Source of the DNA: Sorangium cellulosum
Lineage (GTDB): Bacteria; Myxococcota_A; Polyangia; Polyangiales; Polyangiaceae
Assembly (NCBI RefSeq): GCF_002950945.1
Contig: NZ_CP012673.1
Coordinates: 3,824,501 to 3,888,500, forward strand
Length of the DNA stretch: 64,000 bases
Direction: 5' to 3'
Under the pieces are notes generated by a model that made no database searches, was not told where the DNA came from, and worked only from the letters and a program-made list of their open reading frames with translations. The position numbers were made by a program, and so were the translations under genes. This document shows positions 42,492 through 51,968 of the stretch, one piece after another (position 1 is the first letter of the stretch; each line of letters opens with the position of its first letter).

Positions 42492-43070
42492 TCACAGCAC
42501 GGCCGCGTTGACGATCTCGCGCACAACGCCGAGCAGGCGTTCGTAGTGCTCCGGGACGGGCCGCAGGCCGGCGCAGTGGACCACGAGGCCGCCGGGGCGC
42601 AGCTCGAGGTGCCCCTGGAAGCCGCGCGCAGCGAGGAGCTTGCGCAGGCGCGGGCGGAACGCGGCGGCGGCCTCGCGCGGCGAGGCGGCGAAGGTCGCGA
42701 CGTGGGCGTCCCAGAGCGCGTCGCCGAGGGCGACCCTCGGCGGGGGAGGGCTCTCGATGAAGGCGACGCGCGTCAGGAAAAACTCGCCGACGCGCATCGC
42801 GGCGCGGTGCCGGAGGGCCGGATGCGCCGCGAAGCCGAGCAGGGTTCGCTCGAGCGGCTCGGCGCCGTCGTCCGCGTACCAGGGCTCGGCGATCACGGCG
42901 TGCCCGGGGCTCGTCATCCACGTGCACGCGCGGAGGTAAGCGGAGGGGGGCGCGATCGTGTCGTAGGGCTCCCAGCGGCGGAACCAGTCCTCGTCGGGGC
43001 GGGGCGTGAAGGCGAGGCCGCGCCGGGCAGCCCACGCCGCGATGAGGTCGGAGCCGAGCGGAGGCGGCAT
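42492..43070 (-). CDS. hypothetical protein, third in a secreted-protein operon
   Basis: 192 residues from ATG 43070 (MPPPLGSDLIAAWAARRGLA); the frame upstream is a shadow of the next gene. There is no signal peptide. It is one compact domain with conserved-looking aromatic blocks: WFRRWEPYDTIAPPSAYLRA, TSPGHAVIAEPWYADDG and ELRPGGLVVHCAGLRPVPEH. It reads as an enzyme-like or binding fold, but I cannot name the family. It starts ten bases after the stop of the lysozyme-like gene and so belongs to the same transcript. Confidence 0.65.
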   Translation of the reverse strand: MPPPLGSDLIAAWAARRGLAFTPRPDEDWFRRWEPYDTIAPPSAYLRACTWMTSPGHAVIAEPWYADDGAEPLERTLLGFAAHPALRHRAAMRVGEFFLTRVAFIESPPPPRVALGDALWDAHVATFAASPREAAAAFRPRLRKLLAARGFQGHLELRPGGLVVHCAGLRPVPEHYERLLGVVREIVNAAVL

Positions 43071-43080
43071 CGCGACGAGA

Positions 43081-44322
43081 TTAGTGCGTGCGGCCGCGCC
43101 TCGGAAGCCTCCGGCGCCACGCCGCGGCGAGCGCGCCGGCGCAGGCCGCCAGCCACGGCGCCCTGCTCGGCGCAGCCCCGCCGCCGGGGACGCTGCAGGA
43201 GCACTGGCCGTGCAGCCCGACGGTCGCGGTGACCGTCGCGTCGTCGTCGTCGTCGCTCCCGTCGCCCCGCGGAACCTCGGCGCCGCCCTCGCCCGCGGCC
43301 GCGGGCGCCCCTCCGGCGTTGCCGTCGACGCCGCCGCTGCCACCCGCGCCGTCGCTGCCGTCGACGCCGCCGCTGCCACCCGCGCCGCCGCTGCCGCCGT
43401 TGCCACCGCTGCCGCCCGCGCCGCCGCTCTCCTCGGCGCACCGCGTGAGGTGAAGGGGGCGCGTGCTGGTGCAGTCCGTCGGCGACGCACAGCGCGGATC
43501 GGGGAGATCGGGCGGCGCGCGGTCGCCGCCGATCTCGCCGGGGTTCGGGTACGCCGCCTCGGTCGCGGCCCAGCGCTCGCCGGTGTGCTCCAGGTGGCCG
43601 AACACCCGCTCCTGGTAAGGCGCCGCGCCGCCGATCGCGGGATCGTAGACGCCGCGGCCGGCGTCGTGGTTGGGGTTGTTCGGGTTGTTGACGTACGAGA
43701 GGCCGTTGTAGGCCCACACGGCGCTGTACCAGTGCTCGATGATCGCGGGCTGCTGATCGCCGACGCAGCGCGTGGCCCTCCACTTGCCGGCCAGGATGAT
43801 CGCGCCGGTGGCCGCGTTGTAGGTCGGCTCCGCGGCCACGCGGCGCGGCTCGAAGTCCGGGCTGTCCCCCGCGCGCATGCCGCTCGTGATCTGGGATGCG
43901 CCGTAACCGCAGTCGTACGAGATGATCGTCCGCGAGCTCTGCCCTGCCTGATCCGCGGGCCGGTCCGGCTCGCAGAACTGCTGCCACCGCGACTCCTGCA
44001 TGGCGATCGCCTTCAGGAGCTCGCAGGGGAAGCTGGGAGGCACGTCGCGCCGCGCCTCGGGCTTGCCGCAGCCCTGGCCGATGTCGAGGTCGATGGGCCC
44101 GGGGCCGGCGTCGCCCCAGGCCGCGGGGCCCCGCGAGACGAGATCGAAGATGTCGTTCCACGCCGCGACGGACGGGTTCGTCCCGGGCACGGCGTCGACC
44201 GCGCAGCCGCGCTGGTTGTACGCGCTCGACGCGGTGAAGCAGGGGCAGTAGGCCGCGCGGGCGGCCGGCGCGATCAGCACCGTGGCGGCGAGCGCCGCCG
44301 GCGTCACGAGGCGGCGGCTCAT
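43081..44322 (-). CDS. exported lysozyme-like protein with MYXO-CTERM-type tail
   Basis: 413 residues from ATG 44322. Signal peptide RRLVTPAALAATVLIAPAARA. The catalytic-looking region contains CELLKAIAMQESRWQQFCEP, YDCGYGASQITSGMRAG and WYSAVWAYNGLSYVNNPNNP, resembling lytic transglycosylase/goose-lysozyme folds with the Glu in AMQES. A Gly/Ser/Asp-rich linker (about 315-375) leads to CSC, a hydrophobic segment (WLAACAGALAAAW) and a final RRRLPRRGRTH, the plan of MYXO-CTERM sorting tails. Its start overlaps the previous stop by four bases (ATGA). Confidence 0.78.
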   Translation of the reverse strand: MSRRLVTPAALAATVLIAPAARAAYCPCFTASSAYNQRGCAVDAVPGTNPSVAAWNDIFDLVSRGPAAWGDAGPGPIDLDIGQGCGKPEARRDVPPSFPCELLKAIAMQESRWQQFCEPDRPADQAGQSSRTIISYDCGYGASQITSGMRAGDSPDFEPRRVAAEPTYNAATGAIILAGKWRATRCVGDQQPAIIEHWYSAVWAYNGLSYVNNPNNPNHDAGRGVYDPAIGGAAPYQERVFGHLEHTGERWAATEAAYPNPGEIGGDRAPPDLPDPRCASPTDCTSTRPLHLTRCAEESGGAGGSGGNGGSGGAGGSGGVDGSDGAGGSGGVDGNAGGAPAAAGEGGAEVPRGDGSDDDDDATVTATVGLHGQCSCSVPGGGAAPSRAPWLAACAGALAAAWRRRLPRRGRTH

Positions 44323-45536
44323 CGCGAGCCCTCCTTCCCCGCGACGAAGCCGGCGATGGCGATGCGCGCGCCGGGCGGCGCGGGGATCGCGGCGACCTCG
44401 CCGGTCGGCGCGTGGATCGCGAAGGGGACGGGGAACGCCGAGGGGTTCGTGTGCAGCGCGGCGACCCACGCGGCGTCCTCCGAGACGGCCTGGATGACGT
44501 CGACGCCGGCGCCGAGCGGGCCCCGGACGGGCGCGCTGGCGCCGCGCACGAGGAGCCCGGTGGCGCGATCGGGCGTGTACGCGAGCCCGCCGTCCGGCCA
44601 GCTGTGCGGGGCGAGGCCGCTGTGCGCGCTCACCGCGAGCCGGGTGATCTTCCCGCTCGCGAGGTCGAGGCGATCGACGACCCACGCGCGGGGATCCGCC
44701 TCGTGCCGCTCCTGGAACACGAGCGCGCCCGCCGCGTCGATCGAGAAGTCGCGCGCGAACGGCGGGATCGACGGGGCGATCACGCGCGTCGCGCCCGAGT
44801 CGGGGCTCACGCCGACGATGTCGGCCGATCCGGGCGCGACGCGGTAGAGGACGAGCTCGCCCTTCCACTCGCCGGCGAGGAAGACGAGGTAGCCCGTGTG
44901 CGCGTGCACGGTGCGGGTCGCCCCGGTGGCGAGGTCGACCTCGTCGATGGTGAGCGCGTCGACGCGCAGCCGCGCGAGATCGCCGTCGCTCGGCGGCTCC
45001 GGGCCGGCCACGCCGCGCGAGACGAAGACGCGCCCGCTCCTCGTCACCAGCGGGCGGCTCGCGTGCACCACGCCGTCGCAGAGCGCGGTCGGCTCGGCGT
45101 GCGGCTCCATCCGGAACAGGCTCGCGTTGAACGAGCGGTCGCGGGCCGGGTGCGTGTCGGCCGTGGCGACGACGACCCGTGTCCCCGGCACGACGCGGGC
45201 GCGGACGGTCGCGTCGCTCAGGTGCCGGAGCACGGCGAGCGGGGGCCCGACCTTGGGGCCGCCCAGCGCCGCGATGTGGAGCGTGGTCGCGGTCGCCCCC
45301 GGAGCGGTCGCGAGGAGCGCGACGCTGGCCGGCGCGGGGCGCGCGGCGGTCGACGCGAGGGCCGCGGGCACGAGGGCGTGGCCGACCCGCGAGAGCTCGG
45401 GCGCGGCGCTCTCTCCGGCGCTGGCGCCGGCGACCGCCGCCGCCGCGGCGAGCAGCGCGCCGGGAAGCACGAGCCGACGCAGCGATCTCAGAAAGCGCGG
45501 AGAGAAGGACGAGCGGGCAGGGGAGCCGATGCGCAC
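44319..45536 (-). CDS. exported beta-propeller-like protein, unknown
   Basis: 405 residues. A basic N-terminus and hydrophobic stretch (LVLPGALLAAAAAVAGASAG) form a signal peptide. The mature chain has repeated strand pairs with WD40/TolB-like rhythm (GRVFVSRGVAGPEPP, IDEVDLATGATRTVHAHTGY, DFSIDAAGALVFQERHEADP, VVDRLDLASGKITRLAVSAH), so a propeller of six or seven blades is likely. No catalytic motif. It is the first gene of the operon with the lysozyme-like and the 192-residue proteins. Confidence 0.68.
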   Translation of the reverse strand: MRIGSPARSSFSPRFLRSLRRLVLPGALLAAAAAVAGASAGESAAPELSRVGHALVPAALASTAARPAPASVALLATAPGATATTLHIAALGGPKVGPPLAVLRHLSDATVRARVVPGTRVVVATADTHPARDRSFNASLFRMEPHAEPTALCDGVVHASRPLVTRSGRVFVSRGVAGPEPPSDGDLARLRVDALTIDEVDLATGATRTVHAHTGYLVFLAGEWKGELVLYRVAPGSADIVGVSPDSGATRVIAPSIPPFARDFSIDAAGALVFQERHEADPRAWVVDRLDLASGKITRLAVSAHSGLAPHSWPDGGLAYTPDRATGLLVRGASAPVRGPLGAGVDVIQAVSEDAAWVAALHTNPSAFPVPFAIHAPTGEVAAIPAPPGARIAIAGFVAGKEGSR

Positions 45537-45675
45537 GATCGAAGAGTAACGGGCTGCGCGCGAACACGCTCGTTTGCTGCAGACGTCCCCCGGCGCACAT
45601 CGGACGACCGGGGCGGGAAGTAACGTCGCGCACGACCGCGCCGGCGCGGACCTGGCGCCTCGCGCGCGCTTGCTC

Positions 45676-46548
45676 TCAGAAGCGGCCGGCGGCGCCTACC
45701 CCGGCCACGCCCGGACCGGCGACCGGGATCAGCCGGAGCGCGGGGCCGGACCCGAGCGCGCTCGAGGGCGGCTGGGGGTGGTTGAACCCGAGCTGCCAGA
45801 TCAGACCGCTGGCGACGCCGGCGGCGCCCAGCCCGACCAGCACGCCGCCGATGGTCGCGCGTGTGCGGCCCTGATTGCCCTGGTCCGCCACGTCCGCCGT
45901 GCAGTCCTTGCGCGACGGGCAGCGCTCCTCGGCCTCGGCGATGTCCGCGAACCCGCTCGTGGTCAGGATCCCGCCGACCAGCAGCGTCACGGCGCCAGCG
46001 CCCGTCACGGCCCACGGCGCGTAGCCGTAGGGAGGCTCCGGGGGAGGCGCCTCGACCGTGCGGCTCGGGACCGCGGACGCCGTGGGGAGCAGCGGCGGCG
46101 GCACGGGCGCCGACGCGGACTCGCTCGCGGTCGGGGTCGGAGCCGGCCGGATCGAGTTCTTCAGGTTCTGGATCTTGTCCCGGAACGTCTGCGCTTCGCT
46201 CGCGTCCGGCGTGCGGGCCAGGTACGTCTCCAGCGCGGTCACCGCCTCGGCGCGGTCGCCCTTCTTCTCGTAGGCGTTGGCGATGTTGATGAGCACGCCA
46301 TGCGCCGAGCAGTCGAGCTGGTAAGCGTCCTTCCAGTATTGGATGGCGCGGTCGTAGTCGGCCCGCTCGTAGAACTGCGTGGCGGCCTTGTGCGCCCCCT
46401 TGGCGCCCTCGAGGTCGGCGGCCGTGGCCGTGCGGTTACATTCGGGGTACTCGAGGGCCGGATCTCCTGCTTGTCCCGCCACGGCCAACCCCGCAGCGAG
46501 GAACATCCCCGCGCCGAGACCGACCAGCCAAGTACGAAGCACACGCAT
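45676..46548 (-). CDS. exported TPR protein with C-terminal membrane helices
   Basis: 290 residues from ATG 46548 (MRVLRTWLVGLGAGMFLAAG), with a signal peptide. TPR repeats occupy about 40-130 (AATQFYERADYDRAIQYWKD, GVLINIANAYEKKGDRAEAV). A Pro/Ala/Ser linker follows, then two hydrophobic segments (VTGAGAVTLLVGGILTTSGF and IGGVLVGLGAAGVASGLIWQ). This TPR-linker-two-helix plan is very common in myxobacteria and of unknown function. Cysteines CPSRKDC between the helices may form a loop disulfide. Confidence 0.75.
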   Translation of the reverse strand: MRVLRTWLVGLGAGMFLAAGLAVAGQAGDPALEYPECNRTATAADLEGAKGAHKAATQFYERADYDRAIQYWKDAYQLDCSAHGVLINIANAYEKKGDRAEAVTALETYLARTPDASEAQTFRDKIQNLKNSIRPAPTPTASESASAPVPPPLLPTASAVPSRTVEAPPPEPPYGYAPWAVTGAGAVTLLVGGILTTSGFADIAEAEERCPSRKDCTADVADQGNQGRTRATIGGVLVGLGAAGVASGLIWQLGFNHPQPPSSALGSGPALRLIPVAGPGVAGVGAAGRF

Positions 46549-46814
46549 CCGAGCCGCCCTCCACGAGAAGTGGCCGCAGCATACTGATCCGCCTCGCCGG
46601 CAGCGAGAAAAAGGAATCGCGGAGGACCACGGCGCAATGCGCTCCACGGCGGGGCCGGCGGCTCGAGCGGCCGAACGGCCGAGCGGCCGACCTAGCGCCC
46701 ACGGCCGGAGAGGCCCGCCCGCTGCCGCCGGCGCGCGGCGCCGCGGGCGCTTCGGGCGTCGAGAGGCGGCCGCGGCGCTTGTCCAGTTTCCGGTTCTGCT
46801 AGTCTCGCCCGGTG

Positions 46815-48260
46815 ATGCTCCCCGAGAAGAAGCAGATCCTCGTCGTGGATGACGAGGCGAACCTCCGGCGTGTCCTCAGCGCCCAGCTCGGCCGGGATGG
46901 CTACGAGGTCCACACCGCGGAAGACGGCGAGGAGGGGCTCGCGTTCCTGAAGGAGCACCACATCGACCTGGTCATCACCGATCTCCGGATGCCCAAGGTC
47001 GACGGCATGGACCTCCTCCGGGCGGCGCTCCGCGACGACCCCTCGCGCCCCGTCGTGCTCCTCACGGCCCACGGGACCGTCGACAACGCGGTCGAGGCGC
47101 TGAAGACGGGCGCGTTCGACTACATCACGAAGCCGTTCGATCAGAACGAGGTGCGCGTCGTCGTGAAGAAGGCCCTGCGCACCCGCGATCTCGCGAGCGC
47201 GGACGCCACGCGGGACGTCACCGCGGCGGCGCCCCGGGGCGGCTCCGACCGGTTCGGCATCATCGGCGAGAGCCCGCCCATCCAGGAGCTCTACGCGATC
47301 CTCGAGCGGGTCGCCGACACGCCGACGACGGTGCTCATCAGCGGCGAGAGCGGCACCGGGAAGGAGCTCGTCGCGCGGGCGCTGCACGAGAACTCCAGCC
47401 GGCGCGACCGGCCGTTCATCAAGGTCAACTGCGCCGCCATCCCGAAGGACCTCATGGAGTCGGAGCTCTTCGGCTACGAGCGCGGCGCCTTCACCGGCGC
47501 GGTCGCCTCCAAGCCGGGGCGCTTCGAGCTCGCCTCCGGCGGCACGCTCTTCCTCGACGAGATCGGCGAGATCCCCACCGAGATGCAGGTGAAGCTCCTG
47601 CGCGTGCTTCAGGAGAGCGAGTTCGAGCGGGTCGGGGGCATCAAGACGATCCACGTCGACGTCCGGCTCGTGGCCGCGACGAACCGCGACCTCAAGCGGG
47701 AGATCGCGGCGGGCACCTTCCGGGAAGATCTCTTCTACCGGCTCAACGTCGTGCCGATCGCGCTCCCTGCGCTGCGCGACCGGAGGAGCGACATCCCGCA
47801 CCTCTGCTCTCACTTCGTCGCGAAGTTCAACGCGCGCCTGAAGAAGAACATCGAGGGCATCGAGCCCGAGGCGCTCGAGCGCCTGTCGTCGCACGCGTGG
47901 CCGGGGAACATCCGCGAGCTCGAGAACGTCGTCGAGCGCGCGCTGCTCTTCGCGGACGGCGCGCGCATCCGCCTCGACGACCTGCCGGAGGAGATCCGGA
48001 GCGGCGCCCCGTCGTCGGCGGTCACGGCGCTGCCGCTCGCGGCCGCGGCGGCGGACACCTCCTTCGCGCCCTCGACGCCCGACGGCCTGAAGGAGCAGGT
48101 CAAGGCGGCGATGAGCCGGCTCGAGCGCGACCTCATCGAGCGCGCCCTCAAGCAGACGCACGGCAACGTCACCCACGCCGCGCGGCTCCTCAAGATCTCG
48201 CGCAAGGGGCTCCAGCTCAAGATGAAGGAGCTGAACCTCCGCGAGCGCGACCCCGAGTGA
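46815..48260 (+). CDS. sigma-54-dependent response regulator (NtrC family)
   Basis: 481 residues from ATG 46815 (a GTG precedes at 46812). Receiver: VVDDE, phosphoacceptor Asp56 in VITDLRMPKVDG, Lys106 in YITKPF. The central AAA+ domain has Walker A GESGTGKE, the sigma-54 contact loop GAFTGA, Walker B GGTLFLDEIGE and the R-finger region AATNRDLKREI...REDLFYRLNVVP. The C-terminal Fis-type helix-turn-helix is LIERALKQTHGNVTHAARLL. It activates RNA polymerase-sigma-54 promoters. No kinase is adjacent; the FGE-like lipoprotein follows after four bases and is probably cotranscribed. Confidence 0.95.
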   Translation: MLPEKKQILVVDDEANLRRVLSAQLGRDGYEVHTAEDGEEGLAFLKEHHIDLVITDLRMPKVDGMDLLRAALRDDPSRPVVLLTAHGTVDNAVEALKTGAFDYITKPFDQNEVRVVVKKALRTRDLASADATRDVTAAAPRGGSDRFGIIGESPPIQELYAILERVADTPTTVLISGESGTGKELVARALHENSSRRDRPFIKVNCAAIPKDLMESELFGYERGAFTGAVASKPGRFELASGGTLFLDEIGEIPTEMQVKLLRVLQESEFERVGGIKTIHVDVRLVAATNRDLKREIAAGTFREDLFYRLNVVPIALPALRDRRSDIPHLCSHFVAKFNARLKKNIEGIEPEALERLSSHAWPGNIRELENVVERALLFADGARIRLDDLPEEIRSGAPSSAVTALPLAAAAADTSFAPSTPDGLKEQVKAAMSRLERDLIERALKQTHGNVTHAARLLKISRKGLQLKMKELNLRERDPE

Positions 48261-48264
48261 GCGC

Positions 48265-49572
48265 GTGGTGCCCGGCGAAGAGCGATCCGCCCGCGCGCTG
48301 ACGGGGAGGGCCCTCGCCCTCGCCGCGTCGCTGGCCGGGCTCCTCTGCGCCGCGCCCGCGTGCGACCGCGGCGGCCCGTCGCCGGGCGGGGACGCCGCCC
48401 TCGACGCCGCGCCGCCCTGGGACGTAGGCCAGACGGAGCCGGAGCCGCGCCCGGGCATGGCGTGGATCCCGAAGGGCGTGCTCATCGCGGGCACGCCGCC
48501 GGATCGGCTGCCGCGCATCGCCGACGAGGAGATGGCGGGCGAGCAGGTGGTGATGCACGGCTTCTACATCGACGTCTTCTCGTACCCGAACGAGGTCGGC
48601 GCGATCCCGACCACGAACGTCACCCAGGACGAGGCGCGCGCGCTCTGCGAGGCGCAGGATAAGCGCCTCTGCACCGAGCTCGAGATCGAGCGCGCCTGCA
48701 AGGGCCCCGCGAACACCACGTACGAGTACGGCGACACGTACCGCCCCTCGGTGTGCGCGACCGGGCAGAGCCGGGTGCTGACGCCGAACGGGGTGAACGC
48801 GGGCTGCGCAAGCGCGTTCGGGGTGCACGACCTCCACGGCGGCGTGTGGACGTGGACGGCGAGCCAGTGGCAGCGGGACACCAGCAAGCCGGGGCTCGTC
48901 ACGCTGCGCGGGGGCAACGGGCCCGCGGGCGAGCTCGTCGGGCGCTGCGCCAACGGGCGCGGCGTCAAGCCGGACACGCGCCGCCCCGAGGTCGGCGTGC
49001 GCTGCTGCGCCGGCGAGGTGAACAGCTTCGAGGTGGTGCTCGAGGTCGCGCGCGACCGGCCGCTCCGGCTGGAGCCGCTCCTCGACACGCGCGTCGCGGC
49101 GCAGCTCGCGCAACTCGCGCCGGAGGAGGTGCGCGCCGCGGCCGAGGCGGGGCGGGCCGAGGACGCGTTCAAGGTGGAGCGCATGTGGACCTGGCACCCC
49201 CGGGGCAACGAGGAGCTCGTGCTCGGCGGCGGATGCGCGCGCGCGGGAGGGGAGCGAGGGGAGAAGGCGGCGCCGCAGCGGAGCGGCAAGCGCGCGCGGC
49301 GGTCGCCGCCGGGCGGCGACCCCAAGCTGGCGTGCGGGCTCATCATCGCCCGGATGCGCCTCAGCGCGCCGGCGCTGCTCGCGTTCGTCTCGTCGGACCG
49401 CTGGCAGCCGACCCTCGGGGAGACGGACTCCCCGCGCGATCTCCTGCTCTACGGCGGCGACGCGCTGGGCGCCTTCCGCCGGCGCGTCACCTACGAGTGG
49501 GGCAAGATCGCCGTGGCCGACAAGGAGCGCAAGCGCAAGCACAAGGGCCGGCGCGGGCTCTCGTACGACTAG
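48265..49572 (+). CDS. FGE-sulfatase-domain lipoprotein
   Basis: 435 residues from GTG 48265 or GTG 48268. Signal with lipobox-like CAAPAC. The formylglycine-generating-enzyme-like domain spans about 65-250: GMAWIPKGVLIAGTPPDR, MHGFYIDVFSYPNEVGA, EARALCEAQDKRLCTELEIE, GVHDLHGGVWTWTASQW, and RRPEVGVRCCAG. Such domains in surface lipoproteins usually lack the oxidase function and may bind other ligands. The C-terminal 180 residues form a second, unrecognised domain ending in Lys/Arg. The gene follows the sigma-54 activator with a four-base gap. Confidence 0.82.
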   Translation: MVPGEERSARALTGRALALAASLAGLLCAAPACDRGGPSPGGDAALDAAPPWDVGQTEPEPRPGMAWIPKGVLIAGTPPDRLPRIADEEMAGEQVVMHGFYIDVFSYPNEVGAIPTTNVTQDEARALCEAQDKRLCTELEIERACKGPANTTYEYGDTYRPSVCATGQSRVLTPNGVNAGCASAFGVHDLHGGVWTWTASQWQRDTSKPGLVTLRGGNGPAGELVGRCANGRGVKPDTRRPEVGVRCCAGEVNSFEVVLEVARDRPLRLEPLLDTRVAAQLAQLAPEEVRAAAEAGRAEDAFKVERMWTWHPRGNEELVLGGGCARAGGERGEKAAPQRSGKRARRSPPGGDPKLACGLIIARMRLSAPALLAFVSSDRWQPTLGETDSPRDLLLYGGDALGAFRRRVTYEWGKIAVADKERKRKHKGRRGLSYD

Positions 49573-49614
49573 AGCGACAAACGGGTTGAACCCGTCTGAA
49601 ACGAGCAGATTTTC

Positions 49615-49686
49615 GAACCGCCAAGGCGCCAAGGACGCCAAGAAGGAGAAGAAAATATCTTGGCGCCCTTGGCGCCTTGGCGGTTC
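49615..49686. repeat. 29-base inverted repeat of the CCAAGGCGCCAAGG type
   Basis: Left arm 49615-49643 (GAACCGCCAAGGCGCC...) and right arm 49658-49686 (...GGCGCCTTGGCGGTTC) are complementary at 28 of 29 positions around a 14-base A-rich loop. Within each arm, CCAAGG repeats. This palindromic element type is seen dispersed in many bacterial genomes. It sits 43 bases past a gene end and may also serve as a strong transcript-end hairpin. Confidence 0.9.
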
Positions 49687-49833
49687 ATCTCTCGTTCCTC
49701 AACGTGATCGGTGTTCTAGGTGGTTCTGGTTTCCCGGCGGCGCGCCTCGGCCCGTGGCACATTGGCCTTGCGCCCGCGCGCCTGGAAGGGCAGCGCTAGC
49801 GCCGCGCGTCGCCCAGTCCGCTCGCTCCCTCCG

Positions 49834-50574
49834 ATGACCCGATCGCCCGATCCCGAACCGCGCACGGTCCCCGCTGAGCGGCCGGACGATCGCCGGCGGC
49901 ACCGCGCCGCGGCCCGCAGGGCGCTGCGCGGCGCCGTCGCGCTCGCCTGCGCGCGGCTGCGCGGCGCGGGCGGCGGGAAGCTCGGCTTCGCGATGGCCGT
50001 GGCGATCTCGCTGGGGTACGGAGCCATGGCGATCGTGCTCCGGCTGGACGATGGGACGACGGCGCTGGGAGGCCTGCTCGGGTCCGCGGCGCGCTGGCTT
50101 TCGTGGGTGGCCGCCGGCCCGATCGCCCTCGCCGCGGCGCACGACCGGCCCGCGGCCGACCGCGCCGAGGGCATCGAGGCGCTCGCCGCCGCGCGGGGGC
50201 TGTCGCGGACCTCGCTCCACGGCGCGCGGAGCCTCGCCGCCATGCTGGAGGTCGCCCGGGTCATCGCGGCCCCGCTGGCGCTCCTCTCGGCGCTCGCGGC
50301 GCTCTTCTCCGGATCGGCGTTGCTCGCCCTGCAGCACCTCGCCTTCGGCGCCGCGCTCGTCCTCTTCGGCGCGGTCTCCGGCGTGACGCTCGGCGGCCTC
50401 GCGGCGGCGAGCGGCCGCGTCGCCGGGGCGCGGGGGCGCTCCCTGTTCCTGGCGCTCACCCTCGTCCCCTGGGCCCTCGCCGATCTCGCCGGCGACCCGA
50501 GGTGGTCGATCCCCGGCGCGCTCGGCGCGTTCCTCTCCTTCGCGGAGCGCTCGGCGGGAGGCCTCGCCGGATGA
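49834..50574 (+). CDS. integral membrane protein, first gene of an ABC-like set
   Basis: 246 residues from ATG 49834 (MTRSPDPEPRTVPAERPDDR). After a basic N-terminus there are about six hydrophobic segments (LGFAMAVAISLGYGAMAIVL, WLSWVAAGPIALAAAHD, VIAAPLALLSALAALFSGSA, GAALVLFGAVSGVTLGG and others), spaced like an ABC-2 type permease. The RAEGIEALAAARGLSRTSLH loop may be the coupling helix. The stop overlaps the next start (ATGA, 50571). No substrate can be inferred. Confidence 0.68.
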   Translation: MTRSPDPEPRTVPAERPDDRRRHRAAARRALRGAVALACARLRGAGGGKLGFAMAVAISLGYGAMAIVLRLDDGTTALGGLLGSAARWLSWVAAGPIALAAAHDRPAADRAEGIEALAAARGLSRTSLHGARSLAAMLEVARVIAAPLALLSALAALFSGSALLALQHLAFGAALVLFGAVSGVTLGGLAAASGRVAGARGRSLFLALTLVPWALADLAGDPRWSIPGALGAFLSFAERSAGGLAG

Positions 50575-51968
50575 GCGCGGACGCGCCCATCGTGCTGCTC
50601 GACGGCGTGCGCGCGCGCGATCGCGCCGGCGAGGCGGGGCGTCCCCGCGGTAGCCTCTTCGGCGTGGGCGCGGCGCTCGGCCCGGGCGTGCACGTGATCC
50701 TCGGCGCCCCGGAGGACGGCACGCTGGCGGTCGCCGAGCTGCTCGCGGGGCGCGCCCCGCCCCTCGCGGGCCGCGTCCTCGTGGCGGGGCGTGATCCCTT
50801 CCGGAGCGCGGCGACGCGGGCGCGCACCGGCGTGCTCTCCGCCGCCCCGGAGCTGCCCGACGCCGCCTCGGTCGCCTCCTCGATGGCGATGGCGCTCCGG
50901 GTCCGCGGCGAACCCGCTGCGCGCGCCGCGGCGCTGCTCGAGCCGCTCGGCCTCGCGCCGCTCCTCGCCCGCCGCCGGGCCTCGCTGAGCTTCGCCGAGG
51001 CCAGGGCGGTCGAGCTCGCGCTCGCGCTGGGGGTGCCCGCACCGCTCCTGATCTGCCTCGTCGAGCCGTTCGCGGAGGTCGCCGTGCCGTCCTCGCAGCC
51101 GGTCCGGGAGCGCCTCCGCGCGCTCTCGGCTGGCGGCGCCTGCGTCGTGTTGATCACGTCCTCGACCGTCGACGCGCGCGCGCTCGCGGACCACATCCAC
51201 GTGCTCGATCACGGCGTCATCGCGCGCACCGAGCCCGGCGACGGCGATCGCCTCGCCGGCCCGTCGCGTCCGGCGGCGCCGGGCGTGCCTGGACCCGAGG
51301 CCGAGCTCTTCGTGCTCGTCCACGAGCGGGCGCCCGATGCGCCCGGCGCCCGCGCGCTGGTGGCCGCGCTCGCGACCTCTCCCGCCGTGCGCGCCGGCGC
51401 GTGGGAGCGGGGCCCGGCGGATGTTTCCTCGACCGTGCGGGTCCGGGCTGCGGATCGGGAAGCGGCCGCGCTCGCGATCCTGGACGCGGCGGCCCGGGAG
51501 GACGTCGCGATCGTCGCGATCTCGTCGCTGGCACCCTCGATGCGCGACGTGCGGGCTGCGACCGCGCTGCACCTCGCCGCCGCTCGTCCGCGCCGGCCGT
51601 TCGGCGCGCCGTCTTCTGCCGGCGCTGCGCCGCTGCCCGGCGCTGCGCCGCTGCCCGACGCTGCGCCGCTGTCCGGCGCCGCACCGCTGCCCGCTGCGCC
51701 ACCGGCTGGACCGGTCGCCGTGGCCGCCTTCGGTGCGCCCGTGTCCCCTGGCCCGCCGGTGCTGCCTACCCCGTCCGACCCATCCGCCCCGCCGGCGCTG
51801 TCCACCCCACCGGTGCTGCCTGGTCCGACGCCGCCCCTGCCGGCGCCCGCCGGCGCGCCGCCGGCGGCGCTCGGAGAGGCGATCGCGGGCGGCCAGGCCG
51901 AGGTTCCGTCATCGCTGGCCAACGGGGCGCCGCGTGTTGCGGAGACAGGGCGTCACGATGGCGGGTGA
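50571..51968 (+). CDS. degenerate ABC-transporter ATPase-like protein
   Basis: 465 residues from ATG 50571. It keeps the order of an ABC nucleotide-binding domain but not its catalytic residues. The P-loop is GAPEDGTL (45-52), with no GK(S/T); the signature is LSFAE (139-143) in place of LSGGQ; Walker B LLICLVEP (159-166) has Val instead of Asp, though Glu165 remains. DARALADHIHVLDHGVIART matches the H-loop region without the His. Residues about 240-350 are a small second domain, and the last 110 are low-complexity Pro/Ala. It probably no longer hydrolyses ATP and may be a structural partner of the flanking membrane proteins. Confidence 0.7.
   Translation: MSADAPIVLLDGVRARDRAGEAGRPRGSLFGVGAALGPGVHVILGAPEDGTLAVAELLAGRAPPLAGRVLVAGRDPFRSAATRARTGVLSAAPELPDAASVASSMAMALRVRGEPAARAAALLEPLGLAPLLARRRASLSFAEARAVELALALGVPAPLLICLVEPFAEVAVPSSQPVRERLRALSAGGACVVLITSSTVDARALADHIHVLDHGVIARTEPGDGDRLAGPSRPAAPGVPGPEAELFVLVHERAPDAPGARALVAALATSPAVRAGAWERGPADVSSTVRVRAADREAAALAILDAAAREDVAIVAISSLAPSMRDVRAATALHLAAARPRRPFGAPSSAGAAPLPGAAPLPDAAPLSGAAPLPAAPPAGPVAVAAFGAPVSPGPPVLPTPSDPSAPPALSTPPVLPGPTPPLPAPAGAPPAALGEAIAGGQAEVPSSLANGAPRVAETGRHDGG

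Noticed and set aside
49755..49771. Sigma-54 promoter (TGGCAC...TTGC) ahead of the ABC-like set
   Set aside because: The gap between the GG and GC elements is two bases too long for a working -24/-12 promoter.
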